Shown: positions 7,506 through 16,271, numbered from the stretch's first letter. The stretch: 64,000 bases of DNA from Alicyclobacillus fructus (GCF_017329605.1 NZ_JAFMTY010000007.1:62001-126000); one strand, 5' to 3'. The notes: generated from the letters alone by a model not told the origin. A program made the numbers and translations.

Positions 7506-8857
7506 TGGCGGGGGAAAAGCGCATGGCGGATCTGGAGGCGAGATCGCCCTGGGCGCTTGAGGGCTACCGGCTCGCCAGGGTGGGGCCAGTGCGAGCACCG
7601 GTCGATGCGGACGTGCGCGTGCCGGGATCGAAGAGCGTGACCAACCGGGCGCTCGTCATCGCCGCGATCGCGGAGGGCGAGTCGGTGCTCTCGGGCATTC
7701 TGCGGAGCGATGACGCGTATTGGTGCATCGAGGCGCTTCGCTCGCTCGGCGTCGAGGTTGAGGTGGAGGGAGACCGCGTGCGCATCGCGGGCTGCGGCGG
7801 GCGGTTTCCGCGGCGCGAGGCGCACGTCTACACGGGTGCGGGCGGCACGACGGCGCGTTTTCTCACCGCGGCGCTCGCGGCGTCGCAGGGTGCGTACGAG
7901 ATCCGCGGCAGCAGGCGGATGAACGAGCGCCCGATGGGCGAGTTGTTCCGTGCGCTCGGCGCGCTGGGGGCCGAGATCGAACCGCTGGAGCGGCCGGACA
8001 CCCTGCCCATTCGCCTCAGGGCGCGGGGGCTTGCGGGCGGAGACGTGCCGATGTCTGGCGCGCAATCGTCGCAATTCGTGAGCGGCGTCCTCATCGCGGC
8101 CCCCTATGCCGAGAGGCCTGTTCGAGTGCAGATTGTCGATCACATCGTCCAGCACGCCTACGTGCACATCACGCTCGACATGATGCGGGCGTTCGGCGCG
8201 CGCGTCGAGGCCGACGAGTCGCTCCGTCTCATCTCCGTCGAGCCGGGGGGCTATCAAGGCCGCGCCTACGACATCGAGGCGGACGCGTCGACCGCCTGCT
8301 ACTTCTTCGCCGCTGCGGCGGCGACCGGCGGGCGGGTGCGCGTGGCGAATCTGACGCGCGACACGCGCCAGCCCGACGTCCACTTCGTCGATGTGCTCGC
8401 CAAGATGGGGTGTACGGTGGACTCGTCGGATGCGGGCATCGAGGTAACAGGCCCCGCCAAGCTTCGCGGCGGCTTCTCCGTCAGCATGAAGGAGATGTCG
8501 GATCAGACGCTCACACTTGCGTTCCTCGCACCGTTCGCCGACGGGCCCATCGAGATCACCGAGGTGGGACACATCCGGCACCATGAGTCGGATCGGATCC
8601 GGGTCATCGTCGAGACCCTCGCCCGCGTGGGCGTCCGCGCGGAGGAGCGGGAGGACGGCGTGGTGATTCACCCCGGCGCGCCGCGCCCCGCGGTCCTGCC
8701 CTCTTACGACGATCACCGCGTGGCGATGGCGCTCTCGGTGCTCGCGATGCGCGCCGAAGGCATCGAGATTGAAGATCCGGGTTGCGTGTCGAAGACGTGC
8801 CCGACCTTCTTTGACCATGTTCGCGCGATGGGCGTTCCGGTCGATCTCGTCCCATAA
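7505..8857 (+). CDS. aroA: 3-phosphoshikimate 1-carboxyvinyltransferase (EPSP synthase)
   Basis: About 450 residues. It joins PEP and shikimate-3-phosphate in aromatic amino acid synthesis. Seen in order: PGSKSVTNRALVIAA, YTGAGGTTARFLTAAL, SAQSSQFVSGVLIA, EADASTACYFFAAA and the late SYDDHRVAMALSVLA. The TGAATG-type overlap with the nitroreductase (TGATG) supports ATG 7505, but in-frame ATG 7523 has a better GGGGGA ribosome binding site, so the first six residues are uncertain. A strong hairpin terminator begins at its stop codon. Other aro genes are not in the window. Confidence 0.95.
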   Translation: MAGEKRMADLEARSPWALEGYRLARVGPVRAPVDADVRVPGSKSVTNRALVIAAIAEGESVLSGILRSDDAYWCIEALRSLGVEVEVEGDRVRIAGCGGRFPRREAHVYTGAGGTTARFLTAALAASQGAYEIRGSRRMNERPMGELFRALGALGAEIEPLERPDTLPIRLRARGLAGGDVPMSGAQSSQFVSGVLIAAPYAERPVRVQIVDHIVQHAYVHITLDMMRAFGARVEADESLRLISVEPGGYQGRAYDIEADASTACYFFAAAAATGGRVRVANLTRDTRQPDVHFVDVLAKMGCTVDSSDAGIEVTGPAKLRGGFSVSMKEMSDQTLTLAFLAPFADGPIEITEVGHIRHHESDRIRVIVETLARVGVRAEEREDGVVIHPGAPRPAVLPSYDDHRVAMALSVLAMRAEGIEIEDPGCVSKTCPTFFDHVRAMGVPVDLVP

Positions 8858-8899
8858 AAAAGCTGCTCCTGCGCATGGCTGCGCGGGAGCAGCTTTTTT
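8856..8899. terminator. Strong bidirectional intrinsic terminator after aroA
   Basis: Six A residues, stem GCTGCTCC (8862-8869) paired with GGAGCAGC (8886-8893), an inner GCGCA/TGCGC extension and six T residues (8894-8899). It can stop aroA transcription from the left and anything coming from the right. Confidence 0.93.
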
Positions 8900-8962
8900 C
8901 TCAGGAGTCGGCGCGGTTTGACGCCTTCCGCCCTGACGGCGCGGCTCTGAGTCTATGCCTGA

Positions 8963-9076
8963 CCGCGAGGCGAGCATGGGCGTGAACGTGCGTGCCACGA
9001 AGAGCGCGGCCACGTGCGAAAAGGACACGGTGAGCGATAGGGGTCTGAAGAATTGCCCCGCGATGCCTGGCACAAA
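8963..9076 (-). pseudogene. Remnant of an RND (HAE1/AcrB/SwrC-type) efflux transporter
   Basis: On the minus strand 9076-8963 reads FVPGIAGQFFRPLSLTVSF followed by TFTPMLASR. This is the conserved transmembrane stretch of RND multidrug pumps (usually (M/P)GGIAGQFFRPF-LTV...PMLAS). Only about 38 codons of a roughly 1,000-residue protein are left. There is no start or ribosome binding site, and flanking codons do not continue the match. It lies downstream of the ABC permease stop (9119) and behind the aroA terminator, so it looks like the scar of a deleted pump gene. Confidence 0.65.
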
Positions 9077-9118
9077 GTTGGAAGAAGGGACGACAGACGG
9101 AGGAGGAGCGAGACGCCG

Positions 9119-10186
9119 TCACGCGTTCAGGATGTCCTGCCTGCCGAAGCGGACGAAGGCCGCGGCCAATAGCACCACAGACCACGCGATAAGCACCACG
9201 ACGCCCCCGGTGAGCGAGACGGGAGAGCCGATGGTGAAGGCGGTTCCCCCGGCGAGATCGCCATACAGGCTGAGATGCGTCGTGAACAGCCACTTGACCC
9301 ACGATTGGCCGCGAGCCATGGCGGAGACCACAAAGCCGATGATCACGGCGCCCATCGCGGCGGACGTTGCGACCATGGCGGACGGAAGCAGCACGGAACA
9401 GGTGAAGGCGATGGTGGCCATGGCCATCATGGCGCCGGCCACGAGCGCGCTCTGCAGGAGAAACGCCTGCCAGGCGGGCCAGACCAGGGCGTGATCGTAC
9501 AAGGCGACGGGCACAGGTTGAAGTATGCCTGGCTGCGTGAAGAAGCGCACGCTGACATTCAGCCACTCGGGCTGCATCGCTCCCTGTGGGCCGTCGACGG
9601 CGAGGGCGACGCCCAAAAACGCGAAACAGAGCAGGAAGGCCAGCACGCCGGATGAGGCGACGGACACGAGCCATTTGCCAACAAGAAGCGTGCGGCGGCG
9701 CACGGGGCGCACCACGAGCAGCTTGATGGTGCCCTGGGTCATTTCGCCGGCGACGATGTCGCCCACCAAAATCACGACGAGGAGCGGGATGAAGGTTTTC
9801 GTCGCCTCGCCCACAAATTGACTCGTATTCGACCAGCCGTTCAGCAGATTCGGCGCGAGAGGCGCGACGTCGTGGGCCAGGCGATAACGATCTTCCTGAA
9901 TGCGTTGTTCCAGTGACGATCTCGTCTGCGCCTCCATCACCGAACCGCTGGACGCGCCGCTCATCTGGTTCAACGCTCGCTGCGCGGCTTGTAAATCCGC
10001 CTGCGTGCTTGCCCGCCAATCGGCGGATTGGGCCTGTGTTGCCACTCGGGCGACGATCTGCTTCTCGTGATGCTCTCCCAATGCAAACATACCCACGAGG
10101 CACAGGGCGAGCGCCACGACGATGGTCAACCGCCTGCGCCGGACGAGCTTCATCCATTCGTTCTGCACAACGTTCCACAGTGTCAT
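9119..10186 (-). CDS. ABC-2 type transporter permease
   Basis: 355 residues. One N-terminal membrane helix (LTIVVALALCLVGMFAL) is followed by a ~100-residue Gln/Ala-rich extracytoplasmic stretch and then about five helices, the topology of BcrB/NatB-like ABC-2 permeases. GDIVAGEMTQGTIKLLVVRP is the family's conserved cytoplasmic loop. GGGAGGG precedes the ATG, which overlaps the ATPase stop (ATGA). It partners the ATPase at 10183-11097 and is the last gene of the Ytr-like operon. The substrate is unknown; related systems remove or sense cell-wall antibiotics. Confidence 0.85.
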   Translation of the reverse strand: MTLWNVVQNEWMKLVRRRRLTIVVALALCLVGMFALGEHHEKQIVARVATQAQSADWRASTQADLQAAQRALNQMSGASSGSVMEAQTRSSLEQRIQEDRYRLAHDVAPLAPNLLNGWSNTSQFVGEATKTFIPLLVVILVGDIVAGEMTQGTIKLLVVRPVRRRTLLVGKWLVSVASSGVLAFLLCFAFLGVALAVDGPQGAMQPEWLNVSVRFFTQPGILQPVPVALYDHALVWPAWQAFLLQSALVAGAMMAMATIAFTCSVLLPSAMVATSAAMGAVIIGFVVSAMARGQSWVKWLFTTHLSLYGDLAGGTAFTIGSPVSLTGGVVVLIAWSVVLLAAAFVRFGRQDILNA

Positions 10187-11097
10187 GGCGCGTTCCCTCC
10201 CGACTCTGCGCCCGTGAGGGCCAGAAACGATGCTTCCAGCCCGCCTGTGCGGGCGGCTTCGTAGACCTCGAACTCCGCTTCGACGAGTTCGCGAATCAAC
10301 TTGGCGGCGGCGGGGTCGTCGAGATCGACAACCGTCAATCTCCCGTCCGCGGATTCGACCTGCCAGCCCCGCGCCCTGAGCCACGCCGCGGCTTCTTCCT
10401 GCCGCGACACGCGGAGGCGGAGCGATCCGGCACGCGTGCGCAGTTCGGCGACGCTCGCCTCGGCGATGACGCTGCCCTGCTGCAGGACCGCGACGCGATC
10501 GCACATCTGCTCGACCTCGGAGAGCAGGTGGCTGGAGACGAAGACGGCCAAACCCTCCGCGGCCAGGGCTCGGATGAGTTCGCGAAACTCGCGCATGCCT
10601 GCGGGATCCAGGCCGTTGGTGGGCTCGTCGAGTACGAGCAGTTTTGGGTCGCCGATGAGGGCTTGGGCGACGCCGAGGCGCTGGCGCATGCCGAGCGAAT
10701 AACGCTTCACCTTGTCGTCCAGGCGATCCTCGAGGCCGACGCGCCTCGCGACCTGACGAATGCGTTCATCGACGTGATCGACCCCGGCGAGCCTCGCATA
10801 GTGGAGCAGGTTTTGCCGCCCCGTCAAGTAGCCGTACATTTCGGGGTTTTCGACAATGGCGCCGATGTGCCGCTTGGCGGCCACGGGCTCCTCGACCACA
10901 TCGTGGCCGCAGATGTGGATGGCGCCGCGCGTCGGCCGGATGAGGCCGACGATCATGCGGATGGTGGTGGTCTTCCCGGCCCCGTTGGGCCCGAGGAAGC
11001 CGTACACCTCGCCCTCGCGGACGCTCATGTTCAACTGGCGGACGATCTCGCGCGCCCCGATGCGTTTCGTGACGTCAAACAGTTGTAACACGTTCAA
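10183..11097 (-). CDS. ABC transporter ATP-binding protein (BcrA/NatA-like)
   Basis: 304 residues. Walker A GPNGAGKTT, a Q-loop region AIVENPEMYGYLTG, signature YSLGMRQRLGVAQAL and Walker B LLVLDEPTNGLDP are all intact, with a C-terminal regulatory tail typical of drug-export ATPases. The AIVE(N/H)P segment after Walker A is characteristic of bacitracin-type BcrA proteins. The start is TTG 11097 with AAGGAGG 9 nt upstream, overlapping the end of the upstream permease by 4 nt. It is one of two ATPases in this operon and is coupled to the permease at 9119-10186. Confidence 0.9.
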   Translation of the reverse strand: MNVLQLFDVTKRIGAREIVRQLNMSVREGEVYGFLGPNGAGKTTTIRMIVGLIRPTRGAIHICGHDVVEEPVAAKRHIGAIVENPEMYGYLTGRQNLLHYARLAGVDHVDERIRQVARRVGLEDRLDDKVKRYSLGMRQRLGVAQALIGDPKLLVLDEPTNGLDPAGMREFRELIRALAAEGLAVFVSSHLLSEVEQMCDRVAVLQQGSVIAEASVAELRTRAGSLRLRVSRQEEAAAWLRARGWQVESADGRLTVVDLDDPAAAKLIRELVEAEFEVYEAARTGGLEASFLALTGAESGGNAP

Positions 11098-12068
11098 AGG
11101 TTTCGCCTCCTTAAGCGGGATCGTTCACGCAGGGTCAGCGCTGCAACCAGGGCCGTACAGGATGCTATCCAGATGAGCACAGCTTCGGCGGCGGCCGCTT
11201 TGCCGAAGCCGAGGCCGATGGTCTGCGCGATCCACGTGGTCACGAGAAACCCTCCGATGAGCGCGATGCCGAGCGCGAAAAACCGATGATAGATGCGAAA
11301 CGGAAAGACCTCGTTCAGGTGTTCCAGGGGCAGTCGATCAAAGAGCTTTGCGCCGAGCGCCAGCCACGCGGCGGTCCAGCCGACGAACCATAGGGCATAT
11401 GCCACGAGCGCTCCGCCGGTGGTCCGGTCCAGCAGCATGAAGGGCGACAGTTGCATGATGCCGTGTGAAAGGGGCGACGGACGGGGGCCATTCCACCTGG
11501 AGCTCACGTATTCGATGACCACGCCTGCGTACGCAGGTAAGCCTGAGACGCCGAGCGCGGAGAAGAACGCAATCACCGCGTGCGTGATGCTCGCGCCCGC
11601 CGCCAGTCCGACGCTCCAGGCCGCGAGATAGATGAGCAGTCGCTTCAAAACCACATGCGCGAGGAGCGCTGGGCTGGCGGGCACGCCGAGACTGGCGTTC
11701 AGGATCTCCAGGCCAAGCAGAACCAGGAGTTGGCTGACGGCGATGGTCCCTCCCGTGAGGCAGGCGTGCGCGGCGTACACGTCCCGCCGTCGCGCCGGGC
11801 CGGCGAGGACGCAAAGCATTTCCCCGCGGCGCGAGGCAAGCCCCACAATCCCCAGGACGATGCACCAGAACACGCTGGCGTCCAGCTCGTACGGGAGCTG
11901 TCCCAACGCTAGGCGCTCAAGACTCTGGCGCACCAGGTATGGCGCGTTTGAGGAGAGAAGTGTGGACAGCCAAGTTCGCCCGAGCACGAACGGCGTGGCG
12001 ACGAGCCACCATCGCAGAGACCGCCACGCGTACCACCACACGGCGCTAGGCGTTTTCGCCTGGATCAC
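11094..12068 (-). CDS. Membrane permease of the first ABC pair (YtrC/D-like)
   Basis: 324 residues with about seven or eight hydrophobic helices and no recognisable enzymatic motif. It starts at GTG 12068, overlapping the end of the adjacent ATPase by 23 nt, and ends overlapping the start of the next ATPase. Position right after a GntR-type regulator and an ATPase is that of the YtrC/YtrD permeases in the Bacillus subtilis ytrABCDEF operon, which responds to cell-wall antibiotics. Sequence support for YtrC/D themselves is weak, so this is by position and topology. Confidence 0.7.
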   Translation of the reverse strand: MIQAKTPSAVWWYAWRSLRWWLVATPFVLGRTWLSTLLSSNAPYLVRQSLERLALGQLPYELDASVFWCIVLGIVGLASRRGEMLCVLAGPARRRDVYAAHACLTGGTIAVSQLLVLLGLEILNASLGVPASPALLAHVVLKRLLIYLAAWSVGLAAGASITHAVIAFFSALGVSGLPAYAGVVIEYVSSRWNGPRPSPLSHGIMQLSPFMLLDRTTGGALVAYALWFVGWTAAWLALGAKLFDRLPLEHLNEVFPFRIYHRFFALGIALIGGFLVTTWIAQTIGLGFGKAAAAEAVLIWIASCTALVAALTLRERSRLRRRNL

Positions 12069-12966
12069 GGGCGCAACCCTCCTTCTGCATCAGGAGACGG
12101 AACCAGTCGTCCAACGGGAGGCGCTCCTGGATGACGACCTGATGGATGCCCGCCGCACGAAGTCTTCCGAGCGCATCGTCCAACCGATCCCGCTCGACCA
12201 TGGCGCTGAAGGAACCGCCGCCATCCCGCTCCCAGCCGAGCACATCCTCCAAAGCATCGAGCGCAGCACGACCTTCCGGTCGAACCACCAGTTTGACGAA
12301 CCGCTCTTTCGCCTCGTCCAGTTGGCCCGACCACACCGAACGCCCCCGGTACAACACCGTGAGACTGTCCGCCAGGCGTTCCACGTCGTCGATGGCATGG
12401 GTGGCCACAAGCAGGGCGGCGCCGCTCTCCGCCGCTTCACCGACGAGCCACTGCCAGACCTGTCGGCGCACGATGGGATCGAGCCCTGTCGTCGGTTCGT
12501 CGAGCAGCAGCAGGCGGGGGCGAGTCGCGAGCGCGAACGCGAGCTTCGCCCGCATGCGCATGCCCAGCGAGAACCTGTGGACGCCCTGGTCCATCGGCAG
12601 GTCGAGTCCCCTCAGCAGGTTGCGGAACCGGTGGCCATCCCAGCGTTCGTACATGCGTGCTCCGTAGGTCTCCCATTCCTTCAGCGCCCACCGGGCGGGC
12701 AAGGAAACGGTCGGATCCACCCAGGCCACCTGGCTGCGCCACGCCGGTTCCTTCCAGGGAATTACGGGTCTATCCATCCAGGCGATCTCGCCGCCATCCG
12801 GCCGATAGAGTCCCGCCATGATGCGCAGAAGCGTCGTTTTGCCCGATCCATTGACGCCCAGGATCCCGTGGACGGAGCCTTCGCGGACCGAGAACGTGGC
12901 ACAGGCAAGCGCCGTCTGCCCGCGGATCTGCTTTGACAGCTGGTTGACGGAGAGGATGATGTCCAT
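12046..12966 (-). CDS. ABC transporter ATP-binding protein (YtrB-like)
   Basis: 306 residues. Walker A GVNGSGKTT, signature FSLGMRMRAKLAFALA, Walker B LLLLDEPTTGLDP and the H-loop ATHAIDDVERLAD are complete. The ATG overlaps the stop of the GntR regulator by one base (TAATG), so regulator and ATPase are coupled as in ytrAB. The ~90-residue C-terminal tail is typical of ABC-2 ATPases. It probably energises the permease encoded immediately downstream. Confidence 0.88.
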   Translation of the reverse strand: MDIILSVNQLSKQIRGQTALACATFSVREGSVHGILGVNGSGKTTLLRIMAGLYRPDGGEIAWMDRPVIPWKEPAWRSQVAWVDPTVSLPARWALKEWETYGARMYERWDGHRFRNLLRGLDLPMDQGVHRFSLGMRMRAKLAFALATRPRLLLLDEPTTGLDPIVRRQVWQWLVGEAAESGAALLVATHAIDDVERLADSLTVLYRGRSVWSGQLDEAKERFVKLVVRPEGRAALDALEDVLGWERDGGGSFSAMVERDRLDDALGRLRAAGIHQVVIQERLPLDDWFRLLMQKEGCARDPGENA

Positions 12967-13382
12967 TACGTCTCCTCCTTTCTCTCGCCGCCCCGCGCAT
13001 CTTCCCGAGCCTGCCAGAACATCCGCTCGAATTCAGCTTCTTCGAGACCCAGGTGATACGCCTCAATCCACGCGAGCCGCAGGCTGTCGCGGAGTTTGTC
13101 CATCCGCTCCGCGACGTCTGGCGGCGGCCTTTGCCCCGGTTGAGCCACGAAGGTGCCCCGGCCTCGGACGACTTCGATCACGCGGCTGCGCTCGAGCTCC
13201 TGGTACGCCTTGGCGACCGTGTTGTGGTTGATGGCGAGCGAGACGGCGAGATCGCGCACAGAGGGGAGGCGATCCCCAGGCTGAAGCCAACCAGCCGCCA
13301 CCGCGGCCTTGATGCCGTCCACAATCTGCTGATACACCGGTGTGGGCGATCGCGGATCGACCTGAAGCCACAAGGCGCTCAT
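12966..13382 (-). CDS. GntR-family transcriptional regulator, YtrA subfamily
   Basis: 138 residues. The N-terminal winged helix contains PVYQQIVDGIKAAVAAGWL, GDRLPSVRDLA and HNTVAKAYQELE, followed by RGRGTFV, the canonical GntR signature. The short (~60 residue) C-terminal helical tail without a ligand domain defines the YtrA subfamily. It is the first gene of an operon with two ABC modules, and an inverted repeat GTGTACTA-N7-TAGTACAC lies over its own transcription start, so it is expected to repress its own operon until a cell-envelope signal relieves it. Confidence 0.93.
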   Translation of the reverse strand: MSALWLQVDPRSPTPVYQQIVDGIKAAVAAGWLQPGDRLPSVRDLAVSLAINHNTVAKAYQELERSRVIEVVRGRGTFVAQPGQRPPPDVAERMDKLRDSLRLAWIEAYHLGLEEAEFERMFWQAREDARGGERKEET

Positions 13383-13423
13383 CCCTCCCCGAGTGCGGCG
13401 GGCAGCACAGACTCATGTCCCGT

Positions 13424-13446
13424 GTGTACTAGGTCGAATAGTACAC
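13424..13446. promoter_or_regulatory. YtrA-type operator
   Basis: A perfect inverted repeat GTGTACTA-N7-TAGTACAC lies directly downstream of the -10 box of the minus-strand promoter, about 40 nt before the regulator start. A repressor bound here would block initiation. The GTGTAC/GTACAC arms resemble operators of YtrA-type GntR proteins. Confidence 0.8.
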
Positions 13447-13450
13447 CGGC

Positions 13451-13479
13451 ATCATACGAGGGCTGGCGACAGATGTCAA
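13451..13479 (-). promoter_or_regulatory. Sigma-A promoter of the Ytr-like operon
   Basis: On the minus strand TTGACA (13479-13474), a 17-nt spacer and TATGAT (13456-13451). The start site would fall inside the operator palindrome at 13424-13446. Confidence 0.88.
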
Positions 13480-13507
13480 GAGGGTGGAGACGCGGCCGCG
13501 GTTGGGC

Positions 13508-14449
13508 TCATTCGCCGCGCGGCCTGCGCGCGATCTCGTGGATCATGCCGTCGTGGGCAAGCAGCGTGTTGGGAAAAATGGCGCGGGCCTCCGCGAGGAT
13601 CTCGTCCTCCTCCGCGCGCTCGTAGCGCGCGCTGACGTGCGTGAGGATGAGCAACTTCGCCTCCGCTTCCCGCGCGATCTCGGCCGCCTGGCGCGCCGTG
13701 CTGTGAAAGAACGCTGCAGCCAGGTGGGCGTGCCGATGAAGGAACGTCGCCTCGTGCACCAGGCAGTCCGCGCCGCGGGCGAGTTCCACCGCCTGCGCGC
13801 ACGGCCTCGTGTCGCCGAGGATGGCGATCACGCGCCCAGGTTCGGCCGGATCGACAAAATCGGCCGCGCGCAGGCGGCGGCCGTCGGACAAGGTCACGTC
13901 CTGGCCGGCCTTGAGCTGCGCCCACACGGGACCAGGGGCGATTCCCGCGGCGCGCAGTCGATCGGGGTGAAGGCGTCCCGGAAATGGCGCCTCTTCGATG
14001 CGGTAGCCGTAGGAGGGGATGGCGTGATCCAGGCGCGCCGCGCGAATCGTGTACAAGCCGTCGCGCACGGGCGCAGGCTCCGGGGACGTCCACTCGTGAA
14101 ACTGGATCTCGTAGCTCAGGTGCGTCTGACTGGTGTCCAGCGCTGCTTCGACAAACGCCCGGATTCCCGGCGGGCCGTACAGGCGGAGCGGTCCGATGTT
14201 TTCTGGGAACGATCGCGTGCTGAGGAGTCCCGGAAGGCCAAAGATGTGATCGCCGTGGAGGTGCGTGATGAAGACGCGTTGGACCCGGTTGGGGCCGAAG
14301 GGAGCGTCGAACATGCGGTGTTGCGTCGCTTCGCCGCAGTCAAACAGCCACACGGCGCTGTCGTCGCGGGTGAGCCGAAGCGCGATGGCGGTCACGTTGC
14401 GGCGCCGGGAAGGGGCCCCGGCGCCCGTGCCGAGAAAGTACAGTTCCAT
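13508..14449 (-). CDS. rnz: Ribonuclease Z
   Basis: 313 residues. It trims the 3' trailer of tRNA precursors. MELYFLGTGAGAPSRRRN opens the protein, THLHGDHIFGLPGLL carries the zinc-binding HxHxDH motif, ILGDTRPC and VHEATF follow, and LTHVSARY is the late metal-binding His motif. The enzyme is a zinc-dependent metallo-beta-lactamase-fold cytoplasmic homodimer. ATG 14449 has GCAGAGG at a proper distance; the ATG at 14458 is too close to that site. It lies 20 nt downstream of the MFS gene and is probably cotranscribed with it. Confidence 0.93.
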   Translation of the reverse strand: MELYFLGTGAGAPSRRRNVTAIALRLTRDDSAVWLFDCGEATQHRMFDAPFGPNRVQRVFITHLHGDHIFGLPGLLSTRSFPENIGPLRLYGPPGIRAFVEAALDTSQTHLSYEIQFHEWTSPEPAPVRDGLYTIRAARLDHAIPSYGYRIEEAPFPGRLHPDRLRAAGIAPGPVWAQLKAGQDVTLSDGRRLRAADFVDPAEPGRVIAILGDTRPCAQAVELARGADCLVHEATFLHRHAHLAAAFFHSTARQAAEIAREAEAKLLILTHVSARYERAEEDEILAEARAIFPNTLLAHDGMIHEIARRPRGE

Positions 14450-14469
14450 ACCGTTCATCCTCTGCTGCG

Positions 14470-15678
14470 TCAGTGGGTCACGTACTGGATGTGGCGCAAA
14501 TGGTTCCGACCCATCCACAGTACCATGATCGCCACGAGGACGCCTAGACATCCGATGAAAAACGGCATCGCAGGGCCGACGGCGTCGCTCAGTTTGCCGG
14601 CGAGCCACGGCGCCACGGCGCCTCCGACGAATCGGACGAAGCTGTACGCCGCCGATGCGGTGGGCCGTTCGACGGGCGCCGCCTGCATCACCGCCGTGGT
14701 GATGACGGTGTTGTTCACGCCGAGAAACGCGCCGGCGAGGATGATGCACGCCACAAGCGTCGGCCGCGAGTGGACAAAGAGGCCCATCACCAGAAGATCC
14801 AGCGCGAACAGGGCCAGGATGGTGTACATGACGGGAAGCACGCCGAACTTCTCCGCCAGCCACGGCGCCACGAAGACCGACGTGATGGCGAGCAGGATGC
14901 CCCAGCCGAAGTAGGTGTAGCCAATGCCGATGGCGGACATGTGCAGCGGATACGGACCGTAGCCGAGCAGCGTGAAGAAGCCGAAGTTGTAAAACAAGCT
15001 CGTCAGGCCGAGCGTCAGCAGGCTGAGATGGCCGAGCGCGCGGAACGGAGCCGTGATCGACGCGCGATGCGCGGGTTTGGGCACGCCGCGAAGAAACAGC
15101 AACACCGCGATGAATCCGATGGCCATGAGCGTGGCGACGCCGTAGAACGGGTAGCGCCAGCTGTGCTGCCCAAGGGTCCCGCCGAGCAGCGGTCCGAGGG
15201 AGATGCCAAGGCCCAGGGCGGCCTCGTAGAGGATGATGGCGCTCGCCGCGGTGCCTCTTGCGGCCGAAACGATGACCGAGAGCGCGGTGGCGATAAACAT
15301 GGCGTTGCCGAGACCCCAGCCGCCGCGGAAGCCGACGATCTCGCCCACACTGTGCGAGCGGCCCGCGAGGAACGAGAAGACGATGATGAGCGCCAGTCCG
15401 CAGAGCAGCGTGTATTTGGGGCCGATGCGGGTCGAGATGAAGCCGGTGAAGACCATCATACAGCCGGTGACGAGCATATAGCTCGTAAACAGGAGCTCGG
15501 TCTGAGCCTTGGTGGCATGGAGTTGTGCCGAGATCGCGGGTAAAATTGGATCGACCAAGCCCAGTCCCATGAAGGCGACGACGCAGGCGAACGCGACGGC
15601 CCAGACGGGAGCGGGTTGGCGCAGAATGTTCGACTCGGCGTGATCGAATTCCTGCGCGGCATCGGGTTGCGCAGACAT
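14470..15678 (-). CDS. MFS multidrug-type efflux transporter
   Basis: 402 residues with about 12 membrane helices. FMGLGLVDPILPAIS lies in helix 1 and FTGFISTRIGPKYTLL is the helix 2-3 loop motif, as in DHA1-type drug/proton antiporters. The ATG at 15678 is preceded by AAGGAGG; the longer reading to 15741 lacks a ribosome binding site. It is divergent from a MarR regulator, and a palindrome TTGTA-N3-TACAA lies between them, so MarR control of this exporter is very likely. The substrate is unknown. Confidence 0.87.
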   Translation of the reverse strand: MSAQPDAAQEFDHAESNILRQPAPVWAVAFACVVAFMGLGLVDPILPAISAQLHATKAQTELLFTSYMLVTGCMMVFTGFISTRIGPKYTLLCGLALIIVFSFLAGRSHSVGEIVGFRGGWGLGNAMFIATALSVIVSAARGTAASAIILYEAALGLGISLGPLLGGTLGQHSWRYPFYGVATLMAIGFIAVLLFLRGVPKPAHRASITAPFRALGHLSLLTLGLTSLFYNFGFFTLLGYGPYPLHMSAIGIGYTYFGWGILLAITSVFVAPWLAEKFGVLPVMYTILALFALDLLVMGLFVHSRPTLVACIILAGAFLGVNNTVITTAVMQAAPVERPTASAAYSFVRFVGGAVAPWLAGKLSDAVGPAMPFFIGCLGVLVAIMVLWMGRNHLRHIQYVTH

Positions 15679-15764
15679 GCGAGATTCCTCCTTTCGATCG
15701 CTTAGAGCCTCGTGTGCGACGCATGGCTTGTTAAGGGACACGAGAAATGAAGTCTACACAACTA

Positions 15765-15777
15765 TTGTACTATACAA
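15765..15777. promoter_or_regulatory. MarR-type operator between the MFS gene and marR
   Basis: Inverted repeat TTGTA-CTA-TACAA in the 134-bp divergent intergenic region, flanked on both sides by ACAACTATT-like direct copies. MarR-family repressors often bind such TTGTA/TACAA palindromes. A TACAAT -10-like hexamer for the minus strand overlaps it. Confidence 0.65.
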
Positions 15778-15812
15778 CTATTATGCCGAAAATGCACGTG
15801 AAGGAGGCCCTC

Positions 15813-16271
15813 ATGGATCAGGCCCACATGGACTCGCTGGAAGCGCTGGAACGGGAGATGGCCATCTTCGCCCGCAGGCTTGAAGGCGCGCGCCAGTCGT
15901 GGCGCAAGCACCGGGAAATCGATCGCTCGGCGTACCTCATTCTGCTGGCGCTGCACGAGGAGGGAGAGCTCACGGCCGGGCAGCTCGCTACGCGGTTTTT
16001 GCTCGACATCTCGACCATCAGCCGGCAGATCGCGCCGCTCGTGGAGGCGGGCTGGATCGCCAAGGAGCGGGATGAAGACGACAAGCGTCAGCTCCGCCTT
16101 TCCATCACGGAGGCGGGGGTGGAGGCGCTCATGGCCACGCGGGCATCCCGCCTCGAATTGTATCGGGAGCTCGTGGGCGATTGGACGGAAGACGAGCGGA
16201 GGACGTTTTTAAGCTTGCTGCGCCGTTTGAACGATCGAATTCGCGCGAGGCAGCAGGCGGAGCGCCCATGA
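15813..16271 (+). CDS. MarR-family transcriptional regulator
   Basis: 152 residues. The winged helix reads ELTAGQLATRFLLDISTISRQ, then a wing with RDEDDKRQLRLSITEAG, the MarR signature. ATG 15813 has AAGGAGG 5 nt upstream; two upstream Met codons (15747, 15792) are weaker. It is divergent from an MFS exporter and translationally coupled (ATGA) to a cation/proton antiporter, so it probably represses both and itself through the palindrome at 15765-15777. The inducer is unknown. Confidence 0.9.
   Translation: MDQAHMDSLEALEREMAIFARRLEGARQSWRKHREIDRSAYLILLALHEEGELTAGQLATRFLLDISTISRQIAPLVEAGWIAKERDEDDKRQLRLSITEAGVEALMATRASRLELYRELVGDWTEDERRTFLSLLRRLNDRIRARQQAERP

Noticed and set aside
7436-8962. 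545-residue minus-strand open frame opposite aroA
   Set aside because: Antisense shadow of a high-GC gene; only its first ~38 codons (8963-9076) have meaning, as the RND remnant.
14470-15741. MFS gene extended to a start at 15741
   Set aside because: The extension would cover the MarR-type operator region and has no ribosome binding site; ATG 15678 follows AAGGAGG.
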